Source of the DNA: Falciphora oryzae
Lineage: Eukaryota > Ascomycota > Sordariomycetes > Magnaporthales > Magnaporthaceae
NCBI GenBank assembly: GCA_000733355.1
Contig: JNVV01000024.1
Coordinates: forward strand, 95,262-159,261
Length of the DNA: 64,000 nt
Direction: 5' to 3'
Shown: positions 52,501 to 61,000 of the stretch, piece by piece
Numbering within the stretch: the first letter of the stretch is position 1
How the letters are laid out: each line of letters begins with the position of its first letter
The notes under the pieces: generated by a model
Databases searched by the model: none
What the model was told of the DNA's origin: nothing
The model's input: only the letters and a program-made list of their open reading frames with translations
Made by a program: the position numbers and the translations under genes

Positions 52501-54264
52501 CGGCTGCTGAACTGCTGTTCTCGAGCCGAGCTGAGGGTGCTTGGAGTTTGATGCGCCCAGAAGTAGCTGGTCAAGCTTCACAATGGCGCCCGCGACGGTG
52601 TCGGCAGTGACGCTCAGCTTGAAGGGGAAAGGGTTCGGCTTGGCGTAGAGACGACGGAGCAGCTTTGAGAAGGGCTTGGGAGATGCGAAAACATCGGCCT
52701 TTTGAGCGAAGAAGCCTCGGTACTTTTTCACCATCAGGTACAGTGAGTGCTGCGAGTTGGCAGACAGCACCAGAGGCAGCGGGAACTTAGCTGGCTGTGG
52801 CTTCTGTGGAATGGTGGCAGGGATAGATCCTGCTTTGGCCGGACTGAAATAAGCGCCAACCGGGTCGTGGACGCTGGGCGTGTACTGCTCGAGGATGGCA
52901 TGCGAGTTGGTGCCGCCAAAGCCGAACGAGTTGACACTTGCCCGAAGTGGATGGCCCTGCTTTGCATCTGGCCACGAAGTAGCAGAGGTAGGGATCTCGA
53001 GGTTGTCATAGAAAGGCTTAACACTGGGGTTAAGCGCCTTGAGGTGGAGGTTTGGGGGAATTGTCTCGTGCTTCATCGCCTGGATGACTTTGAGGACTCC
53101 AGCCAGGCCAGCAGCGCCCTCCGTGTGGCCGATGACCGTCTTGACCGAACCCACAAGGAGCCTTCTCTTGGCTGCCGTCTTGTCTGTCTGGTCTTGCGGC
53201 ATCTGGCTCGAACTGCTCTCGCCAACTTCCTTCTCGCCAACCCCAAAGAAGGCCTCAGCGATGGCAGCAGCCTCGCGAGGGTCACCGGCGTGCGTTCCTG
53301 TGCCGTGTGCCTCAAAGTATTGGCAACGGTGCGTCTCGTTCCTCGGGTCTAGCCCAGCGCGCGCGTACGTGTCCCTGATCAGCGCTGCTTGTGCGGCCGG
53401 GTTCGGCATTGTGATGCCCTTGGTGCGGCCGTCCGAGTTGACACCCGTCTCGCGAACTATAGCCTGGATAGCGTCTCCGTCGGCCAGGGCCCGGCTCAGC
53501 GGCTTGAGCAGCAGGCAGGCCGCGCCCTCGCCTCGCGCGTAACCGTCCGCTCCGGCGTCCCACATCTGGCACCTGCCCGACGGGCTCAGCATATGCAGGC
53601 TGGACTCGACGATGAACTGCTCGGGCGCCAGCATCATGTTGGCCCCCGTCACGCAGGCCATGGTGCTCTCGCCGCTGCGGAGGCTGAGGATTGCCTGGTG
53701 CAAGGCGACCAGGGAGGCCGAGCACGCCGTGTCGATGGTCATGGACGGGCCTTGGAAGTCGTAGAAGTAGCTGATTCTGTTGGAGATAATGGAGCGCGCG
53801 TTGCCGGTCGCCAGGTACTGCGAGCCCAGGAGGTCATCGCGCTGGCACAGGGTGTCGAAGTCGGCCGTCATGATTCCGGCGAAGACGGACACTTTCTTGC
53901 CTGCGTATTGCTTCAGGTCGTAGCCTGCCGACTCTAGAGACTCGTAGACGACCTCGAGGAGCATACGCTGCTGCGGGTCGATTGTCTCGGCCTCTTTGGG
54001 CGTGATGGAGAAGAAGGAGGTGTCAAAGACGCGATGGTCTCCTTCTAGCCAGTAACCCTTTGTGGAATTCGTGGTGCCGTGGTACTCGCCATTGGGGTGG
54101 TAAAAGCCGCCGATGCTGAACCGATCCGCAGGGACAGGTCTTGATAGATCTTTCGGCTTCTCCAGGAGATCCCAGAGCTTCGAGGGCGAGTCCACTCCGC
54201 CGGCGAACCAGCAGCTGCTGCCGACCACGGCCACCGGCTCGTTTGGAGGAAGGCTGTACGACAT
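46516..54264 (-). CDS. Highly reducing type I polyketide synthase (KS-AT-DH-degenerate CMeT-KR-ACP, no ER)
   Basis: This 2,582-aa, apparently intronless iterative PKS makes a reduced polyketide. The KS has DTACSASL (Cys near 181), EAHGTGT and GHTEGAAG. The AT has FTGQGAQW and GHSSGEIGAAYAAG (Ser near 690). The DH has HHKFQGQALLP (HxxxGxxxxP, His near 1030) and SPAMLDTCFQ (Asp near 1212). A methyltransferase-like region (about 1410-1650) lacks the usual EIGAGTG-type cofactor loop and reads HVLGVTDPDLGLGGH instead. A ~560-residue stretch follows with no recognisable enoyl-reductase motif. The KR (about 2204-2400) has YVLVGITRDLG and GQANYAAANMF. The ACP has GLGVDSLMAVEM (Ser near 2536). There is no thioesterase or condensation domain. 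The long frame begins at a TTG; the first ATG, at 54264, gives MSYSLPPNEPVAVVG. An AflR-like regulator lies upstream. Confidence 0.96.
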   Translation of the reverse strand: MSYSLPPNEPVAVVGSSCWFAGGVDSPSKLWDLLEKPKDLSRPVPADRFSIGGFYHPNGEYHGTTNSTKGYWLEGDHRVFDTSFFSITPKEAETIDPQQRMLLEVVYESLESAGYDLKQYAGKKVSVFAGIMTADFDTLCQRDDLLGSQYLATGNARSIISNRISYFYDFQGPSMTIDTACSASLVALHQAILSLRSGESTMACVTGANMMLAPEQFIVESSLHMLSPSGRCQMWDAGADGYARGEGAACLLLKPLSRALADGDAIQAIVRETGVNSDGRTKGITMPNPAAQAALIRDTYARAGLDPRNETHRCQYFEAHGTGTHAGDPREAAAIAEAFFGVGEKEVGESSSSQMPQDQTDKTAAKRRLLVGSVKTVIGHTEGAAGLAGVLKVIQAMKHETIPPNLHLKALNPSVKPFYDNLEIPTSATSWPDAKQGHPLRASVNSFGFGGTNSHAILEQYTPSVHDPVGAYFSPAKAGSIPATIPQKPQPAKFPLPLVLSANSQHSLYLMVKKYRGFFAQKADVFASPKPFSKLLRRLYAKPNPFPFKLSVTADTVAGAIVKLDQLLLGASNSKHPQLGSRTAVQQPQSGKLKILGVFTGQGAQWATMSRDLLLNCEGYRRSISELDAVLRSCPDPPDWTLEQEILADPQVSRINVAAISQPLCTALQVAMADLLSTLGISFHAVVGHSSGEIGAAYAAGHIGAKSAILIAYYRGKFASLAGSGDSRAAAEDGAATSKQSGGMVAVGLSRIEAAKLCIQEKYVGRVVLAASNSPSSVTLSGDFDAVNEVQKELEAQGKFARVLTVDTAYHSHHMARPALKYNDALLACNVTQAPKTGSGETQWFSSVYGDSGAFNAAEVQATYWVDNMTKPVLFREALEKATAEAGPFGLAIEVGPHPQLKGPAAQTIEATTGAKMPYLGVLDRKKGDSTAFSDFLGSLWTMFGSSATGVGAAMITSESSEDAGLEQLPIYPWDHSQIHYRESRISHQYSYRTRAPHELLGVRTRDDTEFEMRWRNILKLETIPWVEHHKFQGQALLPASAYCVMALDAARVLLNGRPATLVELHEVEFVSGITIEPGTYGVEVLFTLSVFPPPKNSPPRNPQEIDAKFTVSSAYADGTTPMRQNFSGFMRIELGTPSADVLPPRPSLHPETMTVSPDGFYKMMAGLDLGYTGPFRGIETIERRFNFASTTLPKTHPEDTTTLKVSPAMLDTCFQTCFSAFSSPGDRALWTSFLPRSISKIRFNMAVCDRNKDEPDQKTRVDALLTDFRPTSKQGAATITGDMAIYNSKGQMEVQIESMVVSSFAATKPEDDYELYLHTVMQVDPEDEIIGIKAFNQDDAEEEQRVLEESFERVTSFYKTNGANRMRRASVFSSRSNASTMASFEPPPFVTEGRGNSAWPHETHESLREFIESSRYPAALELLSSLAANLPSSILTAMIPGVTMEAQTLIRFQRHIEVVTCQITHRYPRMHVLGVTDPDLGLGGHILAGLGSSFLSFTTVGADERFDRRVLRNMPQNIRDKIVTDNDLLSDKSKSDADGPAFDMVVLSTSVMEPGQAAAVLKVIRHLMKPGGFLLMIHTSTNPLKDNIRRCAGSLVGSPSVDNGALTPPDWPDALDDSGFIRGPANADQFFPPGYSLIVRQTECVDKRILRLPFGPAGPGPLGAVDTPARRAIFGRLTSQLLVVGGGSRQTSTLPEEIADLVETSCDNAVCVARAFEDIDPADIANCTAAIVLADLDSPVLFRMTEERLETLKALMRPDMRILWVTNLSGLNSTEQSASFGFARTLIAEMPSLALQMLNLDTLDGAAKTIIESFARLCQQASTSSSSDPNSNSRDDMLWSYEHEIHIEKGQRMVPRVLPYQPAIDRVNSARRIITTQINTAEKSVEIIPVQFSDSSIHYEARCVDYKISATPPGHIPVQVLYSAVTQVSEHAGFRYLCVGRTLDRHTEGRPVVIFSNMNASLVHAARESVHDAPQVEGILNSSLFATCLLRALRAQVILRGSRHKIVLVDPEPALLESLKAIVSEPWQQYITAITPKKAVAEANSDYIYAHPRSSPQTLKDLLPTSAASVINCSVDCEAYSLQISECLPKGSQYIQYGRSTVALLNTLPDDAAEIITAAIDVAADLMLTVGVWDTTLPTVSVPHLLERSNLAPSSPDVIVDWRAERTVATSPAPSPADQQQCPANCHPSPSAAAEKTTLLRPDRTYVLVGITRDLGQSLCQLFVDNGARHLVLASRNPPPASSLQWVNALAARGVTVAVETLDVTDLDSVRRFARRLPSAPLRLPPVAGVVNGAMVLEDRVFSQMTLDTLNRVMRPKTVGSQNLDAVFSSPGALDFFIMTSSFAAVGGHAGQANYAAANMFMNALAADRRRRGLAASVLNIGVIYGLGFLHREREGLYAGLEREGYPPISERDLHHMFVEAVVAGRPGATAAPEALTTGLSRYRVGDPNQLHWHRDPRFSHFTTTATGGKEGQDQGGPEPAGASARQRIEQARGEDEVRAAVLAELVARLEAVLRLAPGSVAAQDDSVSGLGVDSLMAVEMRAWLHKATGRDVPVMKILSAPSIARLAGDIAGLVVAGREA

Positions 54265-54338
54265 TTGGGCTGAGTCTAGGCACGAGACTTGATGGTCTGA
54301 GGAGGGTATATTGAACAAGGCGATGGGAGCGGTCCTTG

Positions 54339-54346
54339 TTATAATA
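54339..54346 (-). promoter_or_regulatory. Possible TATA element of the PKS gene
   Basis: Read on the minus strand this is TATTATAA-like, about 75 bp upstream of the PKS start codon. Position and composition are the only support. Confidence 0.3.
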
Positions 54347-55325
54347 GGGCCGTGGGGCGGGACAAAGATGGAGAGTATCAGAGCAAAGGAGGAGTGAGTC
54401 AGCAGGCCTCACGTCGAACGAGTGTTCTGATAAAGACGATGATATCTCAAGACGAGGATACTGTGTAGCAGAAGAAGACGTGGTGCGAGATAGGAGGAGG
54501 AAGGTCAAGGTTTTATGCCTGGCAGAGAAAAACCCCGCTCAAGCTTTTACTGTTGTCACCGGCTGTCGAAGGGCAGTCAAGCAAGAACGCGTATAGGACA
54601 CTCAGCATTGGAAGGCAGGGGTATGGGCGAAGCGTTCCTTCCCTCTCCGGGAGGCATTTGAGCTCTCCGTTGGATTCGATATTGCTCCCCAGGCGTGCCT
54701 GGACCAGGGGGGAGTGAATCTTGTCCTTCCTCATTGGCTGCACAACTCACCCACGCACACGGGGAACGAGATATACGTGGATACCCGAGTGTGCGTGCCA
54801 GACACGGTACATCGGAGAGCACGCGTCACTGCCTGCCGCAAAAAGGTTCCTCAAAGGGAGCCAGAAGCAGCCTCAGCCGCGTGGTGAGGGTGGGTTGCGG
54901 GCGTGGACGCCACAAGGCCTATCTGTAATACTCCATCCAGCCAAGAGCCATACCCGCAGCAGGCTGGATATTAATTGCATGCCTAACAACAAAACATTGT
55001 TAGCTCGCTTGTCTTTTTTCCCCTTCTTTTTTCCTTTTATTTCCTTCCTCAGCCTCCAGTGGTGGACAGAGGGTGGTGGCTGCGCGGGCTGCGGATTCGG
55101 GATCGGAATTCCGATGCCGCACTGCAGGGCGTACCCAGCAGAATGGTGCAGCCAGATGGCGCCAGGGTCCGCCAATGCAGGGCGGATGGTCACCTACGCA
55201 TGTATGCGCCTACCCATATGCGAGTGTAAGTGCATGGTTGATAAGGATCTAGAAAACAGCCAGGAACAAGGCGGGCATTGGACAGCCCCAGTAGCCTATC
55301 ATCGAATGTCATGACCACATCTCCA

Positions 55326-55344
55326 TTTTTTTTTTTTTTTTTTG
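55326..55344. repeat. Poly(T) tract
   Basis: An uninterrupted run of about 19 T lies in the PKS/regulator intergenic region. Confidence 0.9.
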
Positions 55345-56203
55345 GTTTCGCGGTTCTTTTGTGCTCAAGCATCCGGCTACCTAGGCAAACCACCGCATAT
55401 CTCCCCATACGAAGCCAAGTGAGACTTAGACCTACCTCTCCCTCCATGCTTTGGCTCGTACAGAGCAGACAGATAATCGCGAAATGTGGGCTTGCTAGTG
55501 GCCCAGACTGGAATCCAGGGCGTTATCTTGTAATATCAACCACCCCATCCGCAGCGGATTCCTCGCTTCCTGCCGGCAATCAAATCCATACCGTGGACAA
55601 AACCCCCTCACCGCGGCAGTTCCCGGACACTTCTGACTCTGGCCAAGGGGAGGAACAGACACGGCTCGCTTGGGCCCGCTTCATGGGGTCGGATCCTCTC
55701 TGTTCTTAAGACATGGTCTGACGGACCAACCCGTCACACACAACCCCGCGTGCCTCGCTGAGCGTGGTTTGTGCATCTAATCTATGATGATGCGCTCTCG
55801 GTCAACTACAGACGCTGTGCTGTTGTTCTCTTCCCATTTTTTTTGTTGCCCCTTTCTCACCAAGACAGCACAGAGGACGCCGCGTTCAAGGGGTGTTTTC
55901 AGTTTGAAACATCCCCGAGAGCACAATCACCACCGGGCCCCTTTTCTGTGCCATTCAAGAGTCTGGGTAGATGCTACGGGGATTAAAGTCGCCTTCTATG
56001 AGAGACAAGTTTGTGGCCCGTGCTTGTTTCCTCGTTTATTCTTGCAGTGAGATTCAGGTGTGATAGGCCCGACGCTGTGTAATATTTAAGTGGCCGCCTA
56101 AATTACCTAATTACGAAAGATCTGGACATCCAAGTCAGTTTTCTTAGCATTGCGGCCAAGCACTGCTGCCGCTGCTGTTTATTAACCTCGCTTTTGTTTT
56201 TGA

Positions 56204-58015
56204 TCAGCTGCGCTCGAGTCTGGCTCTTATCGCTCCGAGACCCTGGCGGATCCTCGCTTCTTGCACCTTTACCTCGAACATGGCGCTCCGAATGGCAGTG
56301 GCGAAGGAAATAGGGGCGTCGCCTGCCATTGGGTTCCGAGCAGGGGGCGACTGTGTCCAAGCTCTCACCGGGCCCGACGCTGCCAGGTCTGAACTGAGCG
56401 CATCCATCTCTGCCCGCAGCCCGCCCAGAAACTCCTCCGCTACCCTGACAGTGACTGTCATCTGCAGCACGGGGGAGGGCGCGACGGGGTAGATACCACC
56501 CAAGGAGACATCCGGCAGCGTGCAGAGCTTGAAAGTCTCTAGCTGGCCGCCACTGCGGCTGGATAAGGATATCTCTTCGTCAACCAGCTGAAAAACTCGG
56601 TGATAGAGATCAATCAGCCGCACATAGGTCGATAGGGCAAGGAGCACCGACCCCGAATCTGCTGAGGCTGCAGGTGTGGCCGGGGAGAGGTCTGTCCCGG
56701 CCTCCCCGGGCCACCAGGGAGCACCAGAAAATGCCGCCTGGTCCGGTGGGGGTGGCGAGGGTGGCGAAGAGTCGCCAGCTGAAACGCCTCCGTGGGACGC
56801 CGGCGATGTGCCGGGGCCCGTGCTCGCCGCAGGTACCCTAAGAGCCTCAAGTAGTCTCCGCGACAGGCCGAACATCTGATCTAGTGGAAAGGGGCGGTGC
56901 TCGTCGGAGCCAGCCTTATTTTCCTCATAAAAAGTGTAGCTGTGTACGCCGAAGCTACCCTCCAAGGGGGCGCGGTGTGGGACCCGCAAGGCGAGCGCCC
57001 ATATTTCTTTGTTCAGGTCGGACATTAGGCTCAGCCAGGCGCCGTGGTGGACCACGTGTCCGGTGCTGATAGAATCCGGAATGGCTCGTCGTTGCGGTGA
57101 TAGCGGTCCGCCATGGCCTAGAACCTCGAGGGGGCCCGGTGAGGATAGTGTTTGGGGCTGTAGGGAGCCTTGGTTTTGATGCCGGTTTCGTGCTTGTTGG
57201 TGGCGCTTGAGTGCATGTGGGAAGGAGGGTTGACAGTCTGTCGGCTGATGGAAAGGATAGCCGATGCTAGCGGAGCCGTACTCTTGGCGAGGGGAGTACT
57301 CGCTAGCGGCGCGAGCCATGTGCTCGATAGAAGCTGAAGGGTGGATGTGGCTGCCTTCGCGGGGGCTGCCCGACGAAAAGATGGGGTCGAGCCGGGTGTC
57401 GATGCCGAACCCAAATCCTACCATTGCCAGCGTGGTGTTATCTTCCGCCGTACCGGGACCTATGCCGGCAAGGTGGGGTTGGCTCATGTTGCGCGCGTCG
57501 CCGAGGCCGTCCATCGTCATACAGGGTTCCTCGGGCATGAGGCAAGGAGATGTAACTGTGGCAAGACTAGTTGTGAGTATGTGCACGCCGGAAGGGAAGC
57601 CAAGACAAGGTCCCTGACAAATCACACCAATGGGTACTACCCAACAAACTAGGATGCCTTCTTGGAAACCTGACTTACCGGTTGCGCTCGCCCGTCTAGC
57701 CAGGCTGGTCAATATGCCAGGCTGCTCTCTGCTTGTGTTCCGCGCGTTTTCCGCCATCAGGTCATGTGGCTGCCTGTCAAGGTACTCGAGATGGTGCTGT
57801 GACTGCTGTGCCTTGTGTCTTGGTTGCGCCTGCTGCTGCTGCTGCTGCTGCTGTTTCCGATACCGAAGCGAAGGGCTTGACTTGCATTCGGTCTTGAGGC
57901 GAATACACCTCTCGCAGGGCTCGTCCCCGATGCGCCTGCAGCTGAGCTTCTGCGCATGGCATCGGTTGCACGCCTTGCGAATCGGAGTCCCCGTCGGTGT
58001 TGTCACCGGCTCCAT
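56204..58015 (-). CDS. AflR-like Zn2Cys6 transcription factor, probable PKS cluster regulator
   Basis: This is a predicted pathway-specific regulator of the adjacent polyketide synthase. The zinc cluster near residues 15-44 reads ACNRCHAQKLSCRRIGDEPC followed by ERCIRLKTEC, i.e. C-x2-C-x6-C-x7-C-x2-C-x6-C. A polyglutamine run follows, then a Ser/Pro-rich middle. The C-terminal region (LLALSTYVRLIDLYHRVFQL, then VLQMTVTVRVAEEFLGGL) fits the AflR-type regulatory domain. An intron at 57678-57556 (123 nt, GTAAGT to CACAG) is stop-free and a multiple of three; removing it changes the product from 603 to 562 aa. The ATG at 58015 directly precedes the cluster. It is on the same strand as the PKS, with 1.9 kb between its stop and the PKS start. 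Regulation of the PKS is inferred from position and family. Confidence 0.88.
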   Translation of the reverse strand: MEPVTTPTGTPIRKACNRCHAQKLSCRRIGDEPCERCIRLKTECKSSPSLRYRKQQQQQQQQAQPRHKAQQSQHHLEYLDRQPHDLMAENARNTSREQPGILTSLARRASATGKSGFQEGILVCWVVPIGVICQGPCLGFPSGVHILTTSLATVTSPCLMPEEPCMTMDGLGDARNMSQPHLAGIGPGTAEDNTTLAMVGFGFGIDTRLDPIFSSGSPREGSHIHPSASIEHMARAASEYSPRQEYGSASIGYPFHQPTDCQPSFPHALKRHQQARNRHQNQGSLQPQTLSSPGPLEVLGHGGPLSPQRRAIPDSISTGHVVHHGAWLSLMSDLNKEIWALALRVPHRAPLEGSFGVHSYTFYEENKAGSDEHRPFPLDQMFGLSRRLLEALRVPAASTGPGTSPASHGGVSAGDSSPPSPPPPDQAAFSGAPWWPGEAGTDLSPATPAASADSGSVLLALSTYVRLIDLYHRVFQLVDEEISLSSRSGGQLETFKLCTLPDVSLGGIYPVAPSPVLQMTVTVRVAEEFLGGLRAEMDALSSDLAASGPVRAWTQSPPARNPMAGDAPISFATAIRSAMFEVKVQEARIRQGLGAIRARLERS

Positions 58016-61000
58016 AGTCGTCTCGTTCGGCGCTGAGACCCCCGAGCGACTGCCATGCGGGATGGGAGTGGGGCGATAGGCTGAGGGAACAAACGGCAGG
58101 CGAGGCAGGTCGAGAACCGTCGAGCAACGAAGAAATTCAGGACCAAAGGAGAGAGACCGAGGAATTGCGAGTCTCAGTGGATGTTTTGTCCACGCTACCC
58201 ATCTTTAAACCGCCGGTGTACCACCCGGTATGCGTTGTCCCTTGATCTGGTATCACGATGAGGGTGTGGGTCGTGGTAGCGGGAGCCGATCATTGCAGAC
58301 GCTGGCATGCCAGGGGAGGGCGTGAGGGCGCCCAAGATATCCAGCCTTGCAGGGGTGCTTGGACAAGGGGTGTGCCAGCAGGGGCTACGCAGCGAGGCCA
58401 ATGAGGGGATGGAGACGCAAAATGGGCAAAGAGGAGGCTCGGGACACGGTGTGATGGCACAGCATGCTGTCCGTTCACGCTGAGCTGCCAGCGGTGAGAA
58501 AGAGGGATGAATAGGAGAGGCGAGAGATCTGGCCCATCCTGCGTCATCTGGGCCGCACAGGGGAGGCGCTGCATCTGCGCTACAACAGTATCTGGGCCAC
58601 TCTCCCGGGTCCTGTGTTTCCGCGCACTCGATGCTGGATGCACTCGCTCCTCCACCTCCAGCGTTAGGTGGCATGGGGCGCGCATGGAATGTGCGTGCTA
58701 CTCGCCTGGCAGCGTCGCACTGGCGGCAGAGGGGGTGTCGACTGGCAGGCCAGGTGCGTTTGTGGCCCGCTGCCATGCGGGTCCGCCGAGTACGGAGCAA
58801 AAAAAAAAGAGATGACGGCTGTTGGGGTTGATCATGCCACCTCCCGTGGACGGGAGCTGACTCGATCTCGAGGGAGCTGGGGCTTTCGTGTGCGTGTGTC
58901 CTGTTCTTGGTTCCTGTAGCTGCGGGCAAAGTTCCACGGGTGCCAGCCGGCACCCCTTGGCCAGACAGGCAGTTGTACCTCCGCAGCGGACTAGAACACA
59001 GAGCTAACATTGCGTGTGTCGGGCTCAGCCACTTGCACCACACCGAGCTCAGGACCCCGGCCGCCGGGTTCGGCGAGAGAAGCAGAATGCTCTCGGCTCT
59101 AGGAACAGCTGCGGTGAGCGATGCCGCAGCAAGCAAAAAGGAGAATAGGGGAAGTGGACGATGGGGTTATTGTGCGCATGTGTCAAATTGAAGCCATGCC
59201 AAATCCACCAGCCAATATCTTTACTCTTGCTGGTTGCCAATCAGTCTCTTGGATAAGAGGGAGGGCGCGGCCGGGAGCGGGGGTCCCAGCCCGACGGCGG
59301 CGCTTTGCGGTGGACCATTTCTTGCATTTTGGGATCGGCGTCGCTCGAGGAGGGTGTGTCTAATGGGAATGGGGCCTTGCGTATGAAGCCCACGGACTCC
59401 CGTCGCCAGCCGGGGAGAGGACCAGACCATTGGTTTGGCGGAGCAGGAGAGGGGGCGAGCCCTACCCGCAGACTCGGGGCACTGGGTGTGGGAGATTGGG
59501 AAGGCTGGCCGGTGTATGGCGGATCATGTAGCTAGAGAATGTTGATGTCAACGGAGATAGCCTCCCCGCGAGCTCGAGGGTGTGGGATTCGCTATCACAA
59601 GTGTTGCTCTGGCCGGTGCTCGCAGCCAACGAGGGCCCACGACGGGCCCAGGGCAGGGTTCAGCGAAGCGGGCCGGGCGTCGTCCCCAACCTCGAGGCCA
59701 TGGTGGGAATAGCACTAGGAAGCTGGAGAGGGACGCATGGTGTGTCGGGCGAGTATGTGTGATTCGCCAGTCGGGCAGGTTGCCTTGCTCGGATCGGGTA
59801 TGGGCGGCCTGGAGACGAGATGTCGAGAAGAAAAACAACGCCAAGAAAAGTGAAAGGTTGAGAAGCAGAAGCTCGGGCGGGCTCCCGAAACGGCAAGGTG
59901 TCGTCACCGCGCTAGGCCAGGATCGCCCGGCTCCACACCTCTCCCTCCCCAAGCGGACGGGGCCCTCCTGGGCTGTGCTTTCCTGGGATGACGGATGCGG
60001 AAGGGCTGCTGTCGACCTTTGCGAGCATTACTCCCGAGCAGCAGCACTCGGGCTCACCATTGGTCCGACAGGATACTTGGGACATCCAGAGAGATGGGGG
60101 TAATCCAGCTGTACCAGGGCCTTGCGGACAATTATGCCGTCCGTCGTGCCGTCGCAGCCCGAGTTGGAACAGCCTAAGCTCCCTGCCTGCATGTGGGGAG
60201 GCAGGAAGCAGAAGGATGCGCCAGTGCTGTGACTGTCGCTAGCGTCGGTGACGACTTGCCCTCAAAGGGATGCCAGACGCGCCAGGAGCACATATCCATC
60301 CTTACCAAGACAACGTGTGAGCCTAGCTAGCCCGCAGGGCCTGCAAGGTTTCCCTGGACGAGAGGCCAGCTGGGACGGCAGATGCTTAGTGCGTGTATGC
60401 TAAGCGTGAGCGCACGCAATTTTGCCCGGGTCGACAGCGGCCCGCCCTTACTGGTCGCGTCTAAACAGGCCCAAGACGTTCTGCCCTGCCCGTCAGAAAC
60501 GTGGGAAAGGTATCATCCATGGCGCATGGCACTATCGACTGGGCCGGAAATCAATTGGATTTTGCTCTTATGTTCGCCGCGCTGAGGGAGCCCATCGGGC
60601 CGCAGCCAGCTGACTTGCTGGCCCGAGCCAGGACCTACGGCGAGAATACGCGGACAGCTGTCAGAAGTTGGCAGCCAGACAGTCCCAGGTGGGTGTCATG
60701 TCAGAAACAAAAACCGTGCAGGTGCGTCAGGGAAAATAAGCAAGTGCATGTGGTGTGGGTGTCACCGATATTGGGTGGCTCAGGGTGGGCAACAAGAAGG
60801 TCGCCAGCCCCGGAGGCTGCCACCACCTTTTTACCAATTCGGCTTCCCGCAGTTACAAATCTCCATGTACCGCCACTGCCTGCCGGACTTGCGTATCGAT
60901 CAGTTGCTGACGGCTGCGCGGCTTTCAGGAGCCGCTCGAGCCGCCCCCGAAACTGTGGGAGGATGAGGAGCCGGTACTTGGCTTGCCTTGGTGGCTTGCT

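Larger units (their letters stand above)
54265..56203. other. PKS promoter and intergenic region
   Basis: This is the upstream region of the PKS and the 3' flank of the AflR-like regulator. A TATA-like sequence lies about 75 bp upstream of the PKS ATG, and a CCAAT motif on the minus strand lies near 54732-54736. I looked for TCG-N5-CGA palindromes (AflR-type sites) by eye and did not find a clear one. No additional gene was recognised. Confidence 0.5.

Noticed and set aside
58195..59136. 313-codon minus-strand frame right of the AflR-like regulator
   Set aside because: It has no domain, mixed composition and many Cys/Pro/Ser codons typical of non-coding GC-rich DNA. Competing frames of similar length exist.
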